From: an uncultured Phascolarctobacterium sp.
GTDB lineage: Bacteria > Bacillota > Negativicutes > Acidaminococcales > Acidaminococcaceae
Reading direction: 5' to 3'
DNA: 64,000 bases
NCBI GenBank assembly: GCA_900551745.1
Contig: URXA01000001.1
Span: 213,481-277,480 of the forward strand
Each line of letters starts with the position of its first letter. Position 1 is the first letter of the stretch. The position numbers and the translations under genes were made by a program. Shown here in pieces: positions 25,585-33,959 of this stretch. The notes under the pieces are model-generated. The model was not told where the DNA came from and ran no database searches. It saw only the letters and a program-made list of their open reading frames with translations.

Positions 25585-26820
25585 TTATTTCTCCCCTACC
25601 ATTTTTGCAGCCGACATAATTGCAATACGTCCATGCTCAAAAGTAAGGCCACCCTGAAAATATACATTATAGGGTTCACGACAAGGACCATCAGCGCTTA
25701 ATTCTATTGATGCTCCTTGCACAAAAGTCCCCGCTGCCATAATTATTTCATCTTGATAGCCAGGAATTATCGCAGGAACAGGAGCAACATGTGCGTCAAC
25801 AGGTGAATTACTTTGAATGGCTACGCAAAAATTACATAAACGCTCTTTAGTTTCCAAACGAATGGTCTGAATTATATCACTGCGTCTATCATTGGCCGCA
25901 GGAGTAACCTGATAGCCTAAGCGGGCGAATACTGCAGAAGCAAAAATTGCTGTTTTAACGGCTTGTAAAACAATATGCGGTGCCAAGAATAAGCCCTGGT
26001 ATAATTCTCTGGCCGTATCTCCAAGTGTAGCACCCATTTCTCCGCCTAATCCGGGAGCGGTTAATCTATAGGATGCAAGTTCTACTAAATCCTTTCGGCC
26101 AACAATATAACCACCGGTAGGTGCAAGACCACCGCCAAGGTTTTTGATAAGAGAACCGGCCATTAGATCAGCTCCAACTTCTGTTGGCTCTTGTTTTTCA
26201 ATAAATTCACCATAACAGTTGTCAACAAAACAAATAATATCAGGTTTTATTGCTTTTACTGCTTTACAGATCATTTCTATTTCTTCAACTCTCAAGGTTT
26301 TTCGCACACTACTGTAACCGCATGAACGTTGAATATGTATCATTTTTGTTTTAGACGTAATTGCATTTGTAATTTTTTCAAAATCAATTTGAGAACCAAT
26401 CATAGGTATTTCTTTATAAACTACACCTAAGTCAGTAAGAGAGCCAGGTGTTTTTACAGGTACGCCTATGATAGTCTGCATCGTGTCATATGGAGCTCCT
26501 GTAGCAGCTATTACTTCATCGCCTGCTTTCAAAATTCCGAGTAAAGCAACGGCCAATGCATGAGTTCCAGAAACAAACTGAGATCGTACCAGTGCAGCGT
26601 CTGTTTTAAAAATGTCAGAATATATTTCATCTAATTTTTCTCTGCCAACATCGGAATAGGCATATCCAGTAGTTGGTTTTAAATAAAAATCTGATACCAT
26701 GTGTTTTCTAAAAGCCTGCATAACCTTTTCTGTATTGTATAAAGCTGCTTCTTCATAGCTTTCGGCAGCATGTAATACTTCTAATAATGCTTCTTCTTCT
26801 ATTTTCTTAAAATCAGTCAT
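25585..26820 (-). CDS. Methionine gamma-lyase-family PLP enzyme (YnbB-like)
   Basis: A 411-residue fold-type I PLP enzyme of the family annotated as methionine gamma-lyase or aluminium-resistance protein. PLP-site features are FVSGTHALAVALLG near 82, CFVDNCYGEF near 195 and the Schiff-base lysine in GSLIKNLGGGLAPTGGY near 232. The true substrate is unproven. It lies 13 bases behind hflX; the same hflX-ynbB order occurs in B. subtilis next to glnR, which is absent here. Confidence 0.85.
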   Translation of the reverse strand: MTDFKKIEEEALLEVLHAAESYEEAALYNTEKVMQAFRKHMVSDFYLKPTTGYAYSDVGREKLDEIYSDIFKTDAALVRSQFVSGTHALAVALLGILKAGDEVIAATGAPYDTMQTIIGVPVKTPGSLTDLGVVYKEIPMIGSQIDFEKITNAITSKTKMIHIQRSCGYSSVRKTLRVEEIEMICKAVKAIKPDIICFVDNCYGEFIEKQEPTEVGADLMAGSLIKNLGGGLAPTGGYIVGRKDLVELASYRLTAPGLGGEMGATLGDTARELYQGLFLAPHIVLQAVKTAIFASAVFARLGYQVTPAANDRRSDIIQTIRLETKERLCNFCVAIQSNSPVDAHVAPVPAIIPGYQDEIIMAAGTFVQGASIELSADGPCREPYNVYFQGGLTFEHGRIAIMSAAKMVGEK

Positions 26821-26833
26821 TTATGTATCGTCC

Positions 26834-28645
26834 TCATATTATAAATTTTTCAAAATCCCCTAACTGTTCCGATGCCAGACGTACCTTTATAAAAGTACCG
26901 TTTTCTTTATAGTCCTGTTCTAAAACGGTGCCTATAGTATGTAGTTTAGCAGCTTTTTCAGATTCTGTATATGGAATAAGCATAGTGACCTCTAGAGATT
27001 TTAATTTCAGATTTTCTGAAATAAGATTTAGGAGTTGATCTATGCCAATGCCACTTTTTGCCGATATACAAACACTATTTTCTTGCTGAGATAAACGCTG
27101 TGCCAAAGCATTTTCAGGGGGAAGTTTATCTATTTTATTGTAAACGGTGAGGATTGGTTTGTCCTGTGCATCTATTTGTTCTAAAACCTTATAAACAGCA
27201 TCACTTTGTTCCTGATATAATTCATGGCTCACGTCAATAACATGCAGCAATAAATCTGCTTCAGCAACTTCTTCTAAAGTAGATCTGAATGCTGCAACTA
27301 ATTGATGAGGTAAACGTTGTATAAAACCAACGGTATCAGTAAGTATTGCTTCATGCTTATCTGGTAACATTAACTGACGTGTAGTAGGATCAAGAGTTGC
27401 AAACAATTGATCTTTAGCATAAATATCAGATTTTGTTAATAAATTCAGTAATGTAGATTTACCGGCATTAGTATAGCCAACAAGACTTATTGAAAGGACC
27501 TGATTTTTGGCTCGCTTAATTCTATGCAAAGTCCGGACAGCACGAACCTTTTCTATGGAGTCTTTGATAAAAGCTATACGGTCACGAATACGTCTTCTAT
27601 CAACTTCTAATTTTGTTTCACCAGGGCCGCGAGTACCAATACCACCGCCTAAACGTGATAAAATAAGTCCTTTACCCATAATTCGTGGCAAATTATATTG
27701 CAGCTGTGCTAGTTCCACTTGTAATTTTCCTTCATTAGTACGGGCCCGCTGCGCAAAAATATCCAGAATCAAAGCTGTTCTATCAAGGATACGAACGCCC
27801 ATGACCTGTTCTATATTTCTTTGCTGTGCCGGTGTTAGTTCATCGTCAAAAATACACAAGTCGATATTTTCCTGCTGGGCATACAAGGCTAGCTCCTGCA
27901 CTTTCCCTTTACCGATAAAAAAAGCCGGATCAGGTTTAGCACGTCGTTGGATAAACTTGTTTACAACTACGGCTCCTGCTGTATCAGCCAGCTGTTTCAA
28001 CTCTTCAAGGGAATCTTCAGCAGTCCAACCACCTTTTATCTGCCCCCAGTCCATACCGACTAAAATTGTCTTCTCTGCAGCTACTGCTAAACTGGAACTA
28101 CTTGTTTGCTTGTCTAAAATACGCTCTATTGTATTGATTACATTAAGAAAATTAATAGATTCTGCTTCTTCTAGAGAAAAAGGTCCATATTCATCGCAGA
28201 TGAACTGTTCTTCTTTGTCAAGCCCAACTATCATGCCAAAAGACATTATGGATTGCGTGTAATCAGGTGCGGCAACACCTATTGTAACCATAGCATCGAA
28301 TTTATTGTTTTTTAACGCTGAAAAATCAACTCCACTCAGCGCTGGATTACCATTTGGATGGGTATGGACGCAACGGATTCCGCTTAATCTTCCAATACCT
28401 CTGCGACCTTCTACCGCTGGCAATTCCACGCTGTCATTGCCGCCGATTACGATATTAGTTATTTGACCGCTTCGAGAAATATAAAGAGAAATTTCTCTGT
28501 TAATAAATTCGGTGATATCGGCTAATTTTAAAGCTAATTCAGCAGAAATAAGCTGACCTAACGGTACTTGCATATCGTATAAAGTTATTAATTCGTTTAA
28601 AACAGAATCACGTATTCCTTTTTTATTACCTAAAATTTCACGCAT
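26834..28645 (-). CDS. hflX: GTPase HflX with N-terminal JAMM-like domain
   Basis: Ribosome-associated GTPase HflX fused to an N-terminal extension; 603 residues against about 430 for plain HflX. Residues ~195-380 are the HflX N-domain and coiled coil (GKGKVQELA, GPGETKLEVDRRRIRDRI), then the G domain: GYTNAGKST at 390-398, DTVGFIQRLP at 437-446, YNKID at 502-506. Residues 1-~185 contain H94-T-H96-x7-S104-x2-D107, an exact match to the JAMM metalloprotease signature, with E51 as possible catalytic acid. JAMM function is inferred; the GTPase assignment is firm. Confidence 0.92.
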   Translation of the reverse strand: MREILGNKKGIRDSVLNELITLYDMQVPLGQLISAELALKLADITEFINREISLYISRSGQITNIVIGGNDSVELPAVEGRRGIGRLSGIRCVHTHPNGNPALSGVDFSALKNNKFDAMVTIGVAAPDYTQSIMSFGMIVGLDKEEQFICDEYGPFSLEEAESINFLNVINTIERILDKQTSSSSLAVAAEKTILVGMDWGQIKGGWTAEDSLEELKQLADTAGAVVVNKFIQRRAKPDPAFFIGKGKVQELALYAQQENIDLCIFDDELTPAQQRNIEQVMGVRILDRTALILDIFAQRARTNEGKLQVELAQLQYNLPRIMGKGLILSRLGGGIGTRGPGETKLEVDRRRIRDRIAFIKDSIEKVRAVRTLHRIKRAKNQVLSISLVGYTNAGKSTLLNLLTKSDIYAKDQLFATLDPTTRQLMLPDKHEAILTDTVGFIQRLPHQLVAAFRSTLEEVAEADLLLHVIDVSHELYQEQSDAVYKVLEQIDAQDKPILTVYNKIDKLPPENALAQRLSQQENSVCISAKSGIGIDQLLNLISENLKLKSLEVTMLIPYTESEKAAKLHTIGTVLEQDYKENGTFIKVRLASEQLGDFEKFII

Positions 28646-28661
28646 AACTTATATACCTTAA

Positions 28662-28694
28662 AGAGCAGACATGGTAAAATACCGTGTCTGCTCT
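28662..28694 (-). terminator. Hairpin after the DEAD helicase gene
   Basis: AGAGCAGACATGGTA (28662-28676) pairs, with one G-T, with TACCGTGTCTGCTCT (28680-28694). The T-run on the - strand side is short (TTTAAGG), so termination of the long upstream operon may be partial and hflX may receive some read-through. Confidence 0.6.
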
Positions 28695-28707
28695 TCCTTT
28701 TTTACAA

Positions 28708-30300
28708 TTATTGACGAGCTTTCGCCGGTTCAACGTTGACTTTATAGCCTTTAATAGTGTTTTTGTGCATTGATCCTAAAACCTTTTCGGCCATATCTTC
28801 AGGTACTTCTACAAAAGTAAACTTATCATAAATATTGATCAAGCCTACTTCTTTGGCAGGAATATCTGCTTCAATGGCAATAGTGCGAACTATGTCCTGC
28901 ACAGTAACTTTCTGACTGCGGCCTATATTCATGAAAAGGCGGACCATGCCAGGGCGGCCGCCGGTATTACTTAAATCTTTAGACAAAATATCTTCAGGAG
29001 CAGCTTCCAGTGCTTTATTGCCTTCCTGCATCAGTTTTAAAGCAGCAGCAACCACATCTTCAGATTCATATTCTTTTAGCAAGCTTGATGCAATAGACAT
29101 ATAGTCATGATAATTAGCCTGATCCAGTACGCTCTGCATTTTAGAGAAAATCATTTCGCGCTGACGCTCGACAACATTTGCCGTGGTCGGTAATTGACGA
29201 CGTGTGATCTTGGTCTTAGTAGTACGTTCAATCAATTTTAACTGACGGAATTCACGAGGTGTAATAAATGTCATAGCTACGCCGGTATTGCCTGCACGGC
29301 CAGTACGTCCAATACGGTGTACATAGCTTTCCGGATCCTGCGGAATATCAAAATTGATAACATGTGTAATATTATCAATATCTATACCACGGGCAGCAAC
29401 ATCAGTGGCAATAAGAATATCAGCAGTACCATCACGGAATTTTTTCATAACGCGATCACGCTGAGTTTGGCTTAAGTCACCGTGCAAGCCTTCAGCCATA
29501 TAACCACGGCTTCCTAAGGCAATAGCAAGGTCGTCTACACCTTTCTTCGTGCGACAGAAAATAATTAGTTTACCATCGATTTCTGCATCAAGCAAACGAC
29601 ATAAGCCTTCGATCTTATCCTTAGTTTCAAAATAATACTGATCGATAAGCGGAACTGTGAGCTCTTCTTTGCTGATCGTAACATTTTTAGGAGCCTTCAT
29701 ATATTTTTTTGTGAGGCTCAGGATCGGTCTTGGCATAGTCGCTGAAAACAACAAAGTCTGACGTTCTGCAGGAAGATTTTTCATAATTTCTTCCATATCG
29801 TCTACAAAGCCCATATCCAACATTTCATCAGCTTCATCCAGGACTAAAAATTTAATATGATCAAGTTTGATAGTTTTGCGGTTTATATGATCAATCAAAC
29901 GGCCGGGTGTACCAATAACTATTTGCACACCGCTGCGTAAAGCTCTGATCTGACGGTCGATAGGCTGTCCACCATAAACAGGTAATGCTTTAATTTTAGA
30001 AGTACGTCCGATTTTACCGATCTCTTCTGCAACCTGAATTGCCAGTTCACGTGTCGGAGTCATAATCAGAGCTTGAATATGGCGATGATCGGTAATACTT
30101 TGTACGACTGGAATACCAAAGGCGGCTGTTTTACCAGTACCAGTCTGTGCCTGACCTATAACATCGCTACCATCTAGTACTAAAGGAATAGTTTGCTCCT
30201 GGATCGGAGACGGTTCTTCAAAACCCATAGCTGTTAAAGATGCTACGATTTTTTTATCCAGCAGTAAGCTGCCGAACATTTCTTGTACATTAGTTGTCAT
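28708..30300 (-). CDS. DEAD-box ATP-dependent RNA helicase (CshA/DeaD-like)
   Basis: RNA helicase of 530 residues, acting in ribosome assembly or mRNA turnover. Helicase motifs run in order: AQTGTGKT, PTRELA, TPGRL, DEAD, SAT, then ATDVAARGID and HRIGRTGRAG. After a linker, residues ~450-530 resemble the DbpA/CsdA RNA-binding domain (RLFMNIGRSQKVTVQDI). AATGAGGAA precedes the ATG. It is 3 bases behind cinA and last in the rnj operon; pairing with an RNase J operon fits a degradosome-like role. Confidence 0.92.
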   Translation of the reverse strand: MTTNVQEMFGSLLLDKKIVASLTAMGFEEPSPIQEQTIPLVLDGSDVIGQAQTGTGKTAAFGIPVVQSITDHRHIQALIMTPTRELAIQVAEEIGKIGRTSKIKALPVYGGQPIDRQIRALRSGVQIVIGTPGRLIDHINRKTIKLDHIKFLVLDEADEMLDMGFVDDMEEIMKNLPAERQTLLFSATMPRPILSLTKKYMKAPKNVTISKEELTVPLIDQYYFETKDKIEGLCRLLDAEIDGKLIIFCRTKKGVDDLAIALGSRGYMAEGLHGDLSQTQRDRVMKKFRDGTADILIATDVAARGIDIDNITHVINFDIPQDPESYVHRIGRTGRAGNTGVAMTFITPREFRQLKLIERTTKTKITRRQLPTTANVVERQREMIFSKMQSVLDQANYHDYMSIASSLLKEYESEDVVAAALKLMQEGNKALEAAPEDILSKDLSNTGGRPGMVRLFMNIGRSQKVTVQDIVRTIAIEADIPAKEVGLINIYDKFTFVEVPEDMAEKVLGSMHKNTIKGYKVNVEPAKARQ

Positions 30301-30303
30301 TGT

Positions 30304-31560
30304 TTAAATTTCCTCATTTCTTTTTGCTTTTATTTTATCTATCACCATAGAAATAGCCGTTAACGCACTACGCAGTTTATTTTCAGTTCTGGTTCCGCCG
30401 AAAAGATGTTTCACACAATGTACGTCATTGCCATCAGCTACAGCCATATAAACTAAGCCTACAGGTTTTTCTTCTGTGGCACCACCAGGACCTGCAATAC
30501 CAGTGATACCTACACCATAAGTTGTTCCAAAAAGATCTCTTACTCCGGACGCCATCTCACAGGCAACCTGTTCGCTGACAGCGCCGTATTTTTCTAAATT
30601 TTCTGCAGATACGTTGACCAGTTTTTGTTTGGCCATATTGCTGTAAGTCACAACACTGCCCAAAAGATATTCACTGCTTCCAGGAATATCAGTGATCATG
30701 CTGCTGGCTAAACCTCCTGTGCATGATTCCGCAAAGGCAATCGTACTACCGCTTTTTAATAATTCCTGACCAAGATATTCTGCTAAAGAAGCATCATCAA
30801 CGCCATAAATAAATTTACTTAACCGCTCATAGATTTGTGCTTCTGTACCGGAAATAAAGGCTTTGGCTTCTTCAACATCGGACGCTTTGGCTGTAATACG
30901 AACAATAATTTCACCGCGGCGAGCATAAATGGCAATGGTAGGATTACTTTGTGAAGTGATAATATCATCAAGCTGCGCTGCAACAGATGATTCTCCAATG
31001 CCACGCATTTTTAAAATACGCGAATATATTATACCTTGTTGAGCATAACGCTGCATAAGTAACGGTAAAAAGCGCTGTTCACATACGTAATTTAATTCTG
31101 ACGGAGGTCCAGGCAGCAAAACAATCAGCTTGCCATTATGTTCTAATACCAAACCCGGCGCAGTTCCAACTTCGTTGATCAAAATTTCTGCACCTAAAGG
31201 AATCATTGCCTGTTTATCATTATTAGATGACATACAAAGACCTTTTTTAACAAAAAAGCTGTTAATCCTATCCCATGTATCTAAATCCAGATACATTTCC
31301 AGTCCCAGCATATCAGCAATAACTTCTTTCGTGATATCGCCTCTTGTAGGTCCAAGACCACCTGTAGTAATAATGATATCCGCTCTCTCTAAAGCAATCT
31401 CTAAAACGCTTCTCAGCCTGGTCTCATTATCGCCAACAGTCGTCTGATAAAGCACATCATAGCCTAGTTTATTTAATTGTCGTGATAAGTACTGAAAATT
31501 AGTATTAAGTATTTCTCCCAACAGCAGCTCAGTACCCGTATTTACAACTTCAACGATCAT
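30304..31560 (-). CDS. cinA: CinA-family protein (NMN deamidase)
   Basis: Two-domain protein of 418 residues. The N-terminal MoCF/COG1058 domain has TGTELLLGEILNTN and TTGGLGPTRGDIT; the C-terminal PncC domain has AESCTGGLASSMIT and GVGITGIAGPGG. PncC domains deamidate nicotinamide mononucleotide in the pyridine nucleotide cycle, and the N-terminal domain can act as ADP-ribose pyrophosphatase. It lies between rimO and the helicase gene. GGGAGG precedes the ATG. Confidence 0.93.
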   Translation of the reverse strand: MIVEVVNTGTELLLGEILNTNFQYLSRQLNKLGYDVLYQTTVGDNETRLRSVLEIALERADIIITTGGLGPTRGDITKEVIADMLGLEMYLDLDTWDRINSFFVKKGLCMSSNNDKQAMIPLGAEILINEVGTAPGLVLEHNGKLIVLLPGPPSELNYVCEQRFLPLLMQRYAQQGIIYSRILKMRGIGESSVAAQLDDIITSQSNPTIAIYARRGEIIVRITAKASDVEEAKAFISGTEAQIYERLSKFIYGVDDASLAEYLGQELLKSGSTIAFAESCTGGLASSMITDIPGSSEYLLGSVVTYSNMAKQKLVNVSAENLEKYGAVSEQVACEMASGVRDLFGTTYGVGITGIAGPGGATEEKPVGLVYMAVADGNDVHCVKHLFGGTRTENKLRSALTAISMVIDKIKAKRNEEI

Positions 31561-31584
31561 TTGTTTTGCCTCCCTGCCGGCAAA

Positions 31585-32916
31585 TTAAATTCTCTCTCCT
31601 ACCATTTCATAAGTGAATCCCTGTAAAATTTTTACTTTAATAAATTCACCTGCCTGAACATTTCCTGCGTTTTCGACAAAAATACTGCCATCAATATTAG
31701 GAGCTTCTCTATAGGAACGGCCAAAAACAAGATCATGGTTTTCTTCATCGCAGCCTTCAACAAGCACTTCTAAAGTCATATCTTCCATATCATGATGCAT
31801 ATCTTCTGATATACGTGCCTGTAAAGACATTAATTCATGGAAACGTTCTTCTTTGATTTGCTCATCTATCTGTTCCGGTAAATCAGCCGCTGCAGTTCCC
31901 TCTTCCTGAGAATAAGAAAACACACCTGCATTGTCGAAACGCTGCGCTTCAACAAACGCTTTTAATTCTTGGAAATCAGCTTCTGTTTCTCCAGGAAAGC
32001 CGACAATAAACGTGGTCCTGATGGTAATGCCCGGTATACGCTGCCGTAATTTGTTCAGCAGTGCCTCAACTTCTGATTTAGTATCATAACGATTCATGCT
32101 GTTAAGCAATCTGTCGCTGGCATGCTGAAGCGGAAGATCCACATATTTGCAAACCTTATCCAGATTTGCAAAAGCTTCAATCAAATCGTCAGTAAAATTA
32201 TTCGGATAACAATACATGACCCGGATCCATTTCAGTCCTTCCAGTTTATTAAGTTCGGCTAAAAGCTCAGGCAGCCGCAGTTTACCGTAAAGATCTTCAC
32301 CATATCTGGTTGTATCCTGAGCAACAACTATAAGCTCTTTAACACCGTTCTCAACTAATGTTTTGGCTTCCTCAAGTACTTGTTCAAACGGTTTGCTGAC
32401 ATACGGTCCGCGTAATTTGGGGATAATGCAGTAAGAACAGCAATTATCACAGCCTTCAGCAATTTTTAAATATGCCATATAATCAGGAGTTGTTAAAACA
32501 CGCGGCGCCGATACTGGAGCTAGTTCTGCTTTTTCCAAAGACTCCAGCATAATGAAACGCTCTCCCTGAGTTACTCTTTGGATAACATAAGCAATATCTT
32601 CATAGCATTCAGTACCGATAACTGCATCTGCTTCGGGAATATTTTCTAAAAGTTCTTCTGCATAACGCTGTCCTAAGCATCCGGTAATAATCAAATATTT
32701 GCAGGTGCCTGTTGTTTTATACTCCCCCATTTGCAGAATCGTATTAATAGATTCTTCTTTGGCAGATTCTATAAAACCACAGGTATTTATAATAATCAAA
32801 TCTGCTTCTGCGGGATCATTAGTAATTGTTATCTGCTGTTCATGAATCAATCCTAACATTGTTTCAGAATCAACGAGATTCTTAGGACAGCCAAGACTTA
32901 CTAAGCCTATTTTCAC
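31585..32916 (-). CDS. rimO: Ribosomal protein S12 methylthiotransferase RimO
   Basis: Radical-SAM enzyme that methylthiolates the conserved Asp of ribosomal protein S12. Of the 443 residues, the N-terminal UPF0004 domain has GLVSLGCPKNLVDSE and further cluster cysteines in NTCGF and TGCLGQ, the radical-SAM cluster is C-x3-C-x2-C in EGCDNCCSYCIIP near 153, and a TRAM domain closes the protein. GTG start after TGGAGGA. Confidence 0.95.
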   Translation of the reverse strand: MKIGLVSLGCPKNLVDSETMLGLIHEQQITITNDPAEADLIIINTCGFIESAKEESINTILQMGEYKTTGTCKYLIITGCLGQRYAEELLENIPEADAVIGTECYEDIAYVIQRVTQGERFIMLESLEKAELAPVSAPRVLTTPDYMAYLKIAEGCDNCCSYCIIPKLRGPYVSKPFEQVLEEAKTLVENGVKELIVVAQDTTRYGEDLYGKLRLPELLAELNKLEGLKWIRVMYCYPNNFTDDLIEAFANLDKVCKYVDLPLQHASDRLLNSMNRYDTKSEVEALLNKLRQRIPGITIRTTFIVGFPGETEADFQELKAFVEAQRFDNAGVFSYSQEEGTAAADLPEQIDEQIKEERFHELMSLQARISEDMHHDMEDMTLEVLVEGCDEENHDLVFGRSYREAPNIDGSIFVENAGNVQAGEFIKVKILQGFTYEMVGERI

Positions 32917-32930
32917 GTTTGTTCCTCCAT

Positions 32931-33944
32931 CTATTTTACTGCGAATCTAGCTGACTGCAGCCATTTATTTGTTAAACTCTCCTGTTGTGCCGGAGTATTA
33001 TAAGCAGTGTTAAGCCATAATTTTTCAGGCTGCTCGATATGATTACCATTTAAACCATTGGATAGTAAAAATATGTAACCTGTATTTTGCTCCAATGCAA
33101 CTTTCTGCGGTGCCGCTGACATCAAAAGCCAGTCTCTGAACATTTGTGCAGCCTCATATTTCTTAGAAGCAGCATCAACTGCTACCCCATATAAGCTTAC
33201 TGGAGTACCTTCACTGGGAAAGACGATATATGCAGGAAAATCATTTTCCAAATATTTGAATACATAGCTGCGTCGAGTAATAGCCAAGTCCGCATCACCA
33301 ACAGTGGTCAGGCGAATAGGTGTGAAAGGAAAGCGGGAATATTGCGAAATTTGTCTGTTAAGACCTCTGAAATATGCCAGGCTTTTTTCTTCGCCCCGAA
33401 CACTTGCAAAAGCAGCTAAAAAGTTACGTGTATTTGCCGAATCAGAAAGATTTTCCATAGCCACACGCACATTTTGAAGTTTAATAATATCCTGCCAGCT
33501 CAAAATATTTTCCTGACCATATTTTCTGGCATAACTTTGATTAACTAAAAAAACTACGGGGTCATAAAAGACGCCGAACCACTGACTTTGTTCATCCTTG
33601 AAAACAGACGGTAATAAATCTCCTGCCTCACTTAAAATTGCATATAAACGCTGTTGTTTACTTAACAGCTGCAGTTCATTATGCTCTAAAAGATACAAAT
33701 CAGGTAATTTTCCTTGATCTCTTTCTTCCGGCAGTACTAGTTTTATCACAGCATTTCGATCAGGGGCATTATTATACTCACCGATCAAAGCCTGTAAAAA
33801 GCTATTATCTAAATTAGAATATAATAATAATTCAGTTTTTCCATGCACTGCTATATTCGTTTCATTTTTCTCAGGATCAAAAATAAACCAAGCTATGCAG
33901 AAAAACATTAGAGCAATGATTAACAGTATTTTTTTTTGAGGCAT
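32931..33944 (-). CDS. Membrane-anchored solute-binding-like protein
   Basis: A 337-residue protein with a signal anchor or signal peptide (residues 5-21) and a body resembling family 1 extracellular solute-binding proteins: FGVFYDPVVFLVN, LSWQDIIKLQNVRVAMENL, GDADLAITRRSYV and YGVAVDAASKKYEAAQMFRDWL are typical of ABC-type iron, spermidine or sulfate binders. No lipobox cysteine is at the usual place and there are no ABC permease genes nearby. It sits inside an operon of RNA- and ribosome-related genes. Ligand unknown; it may be a stand-alone sensor. Confidence 0.7.
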   Translation of the reverse strand: MPQKKILLIIALMFFCIAWFIFDPEKNETNIAVHGKTELLLYSNLDNSFLQALIGEYNNAPDRNAVIKLVLPEERDQGKLPDLYLLEHNELQLLSKQQRLYAILSEAGDLLPSVFKDEQSQWFGVFYDPVVFLVNQSYARKYGQENILSWQDIIKLQNVRVAMENLSDSANTRNFLAAFASVRGEEKSLAYFRGLNRQISQYSRFPFTPIRLTTVGDADLAITRRSYVFKYLENDFPAYIVFPSEGTPVSLYGVAVDAASKKYEAAQMFRDWLLMSAAPQKVALEQNTGYIFLLSNGLNGNHIEQPEKLWLNTAYNTPAQQESLTNKWLQSARFAVK

Positions 33945-33959
33945 CTTTAACCTCCTGTT

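Noticed and set aside
27507..28262. 251-codon + strand open frame opposite hflX
   Set aside because: It is the antisense shadow of a well-conserved GTPase gene and encodes no recognisable protein.
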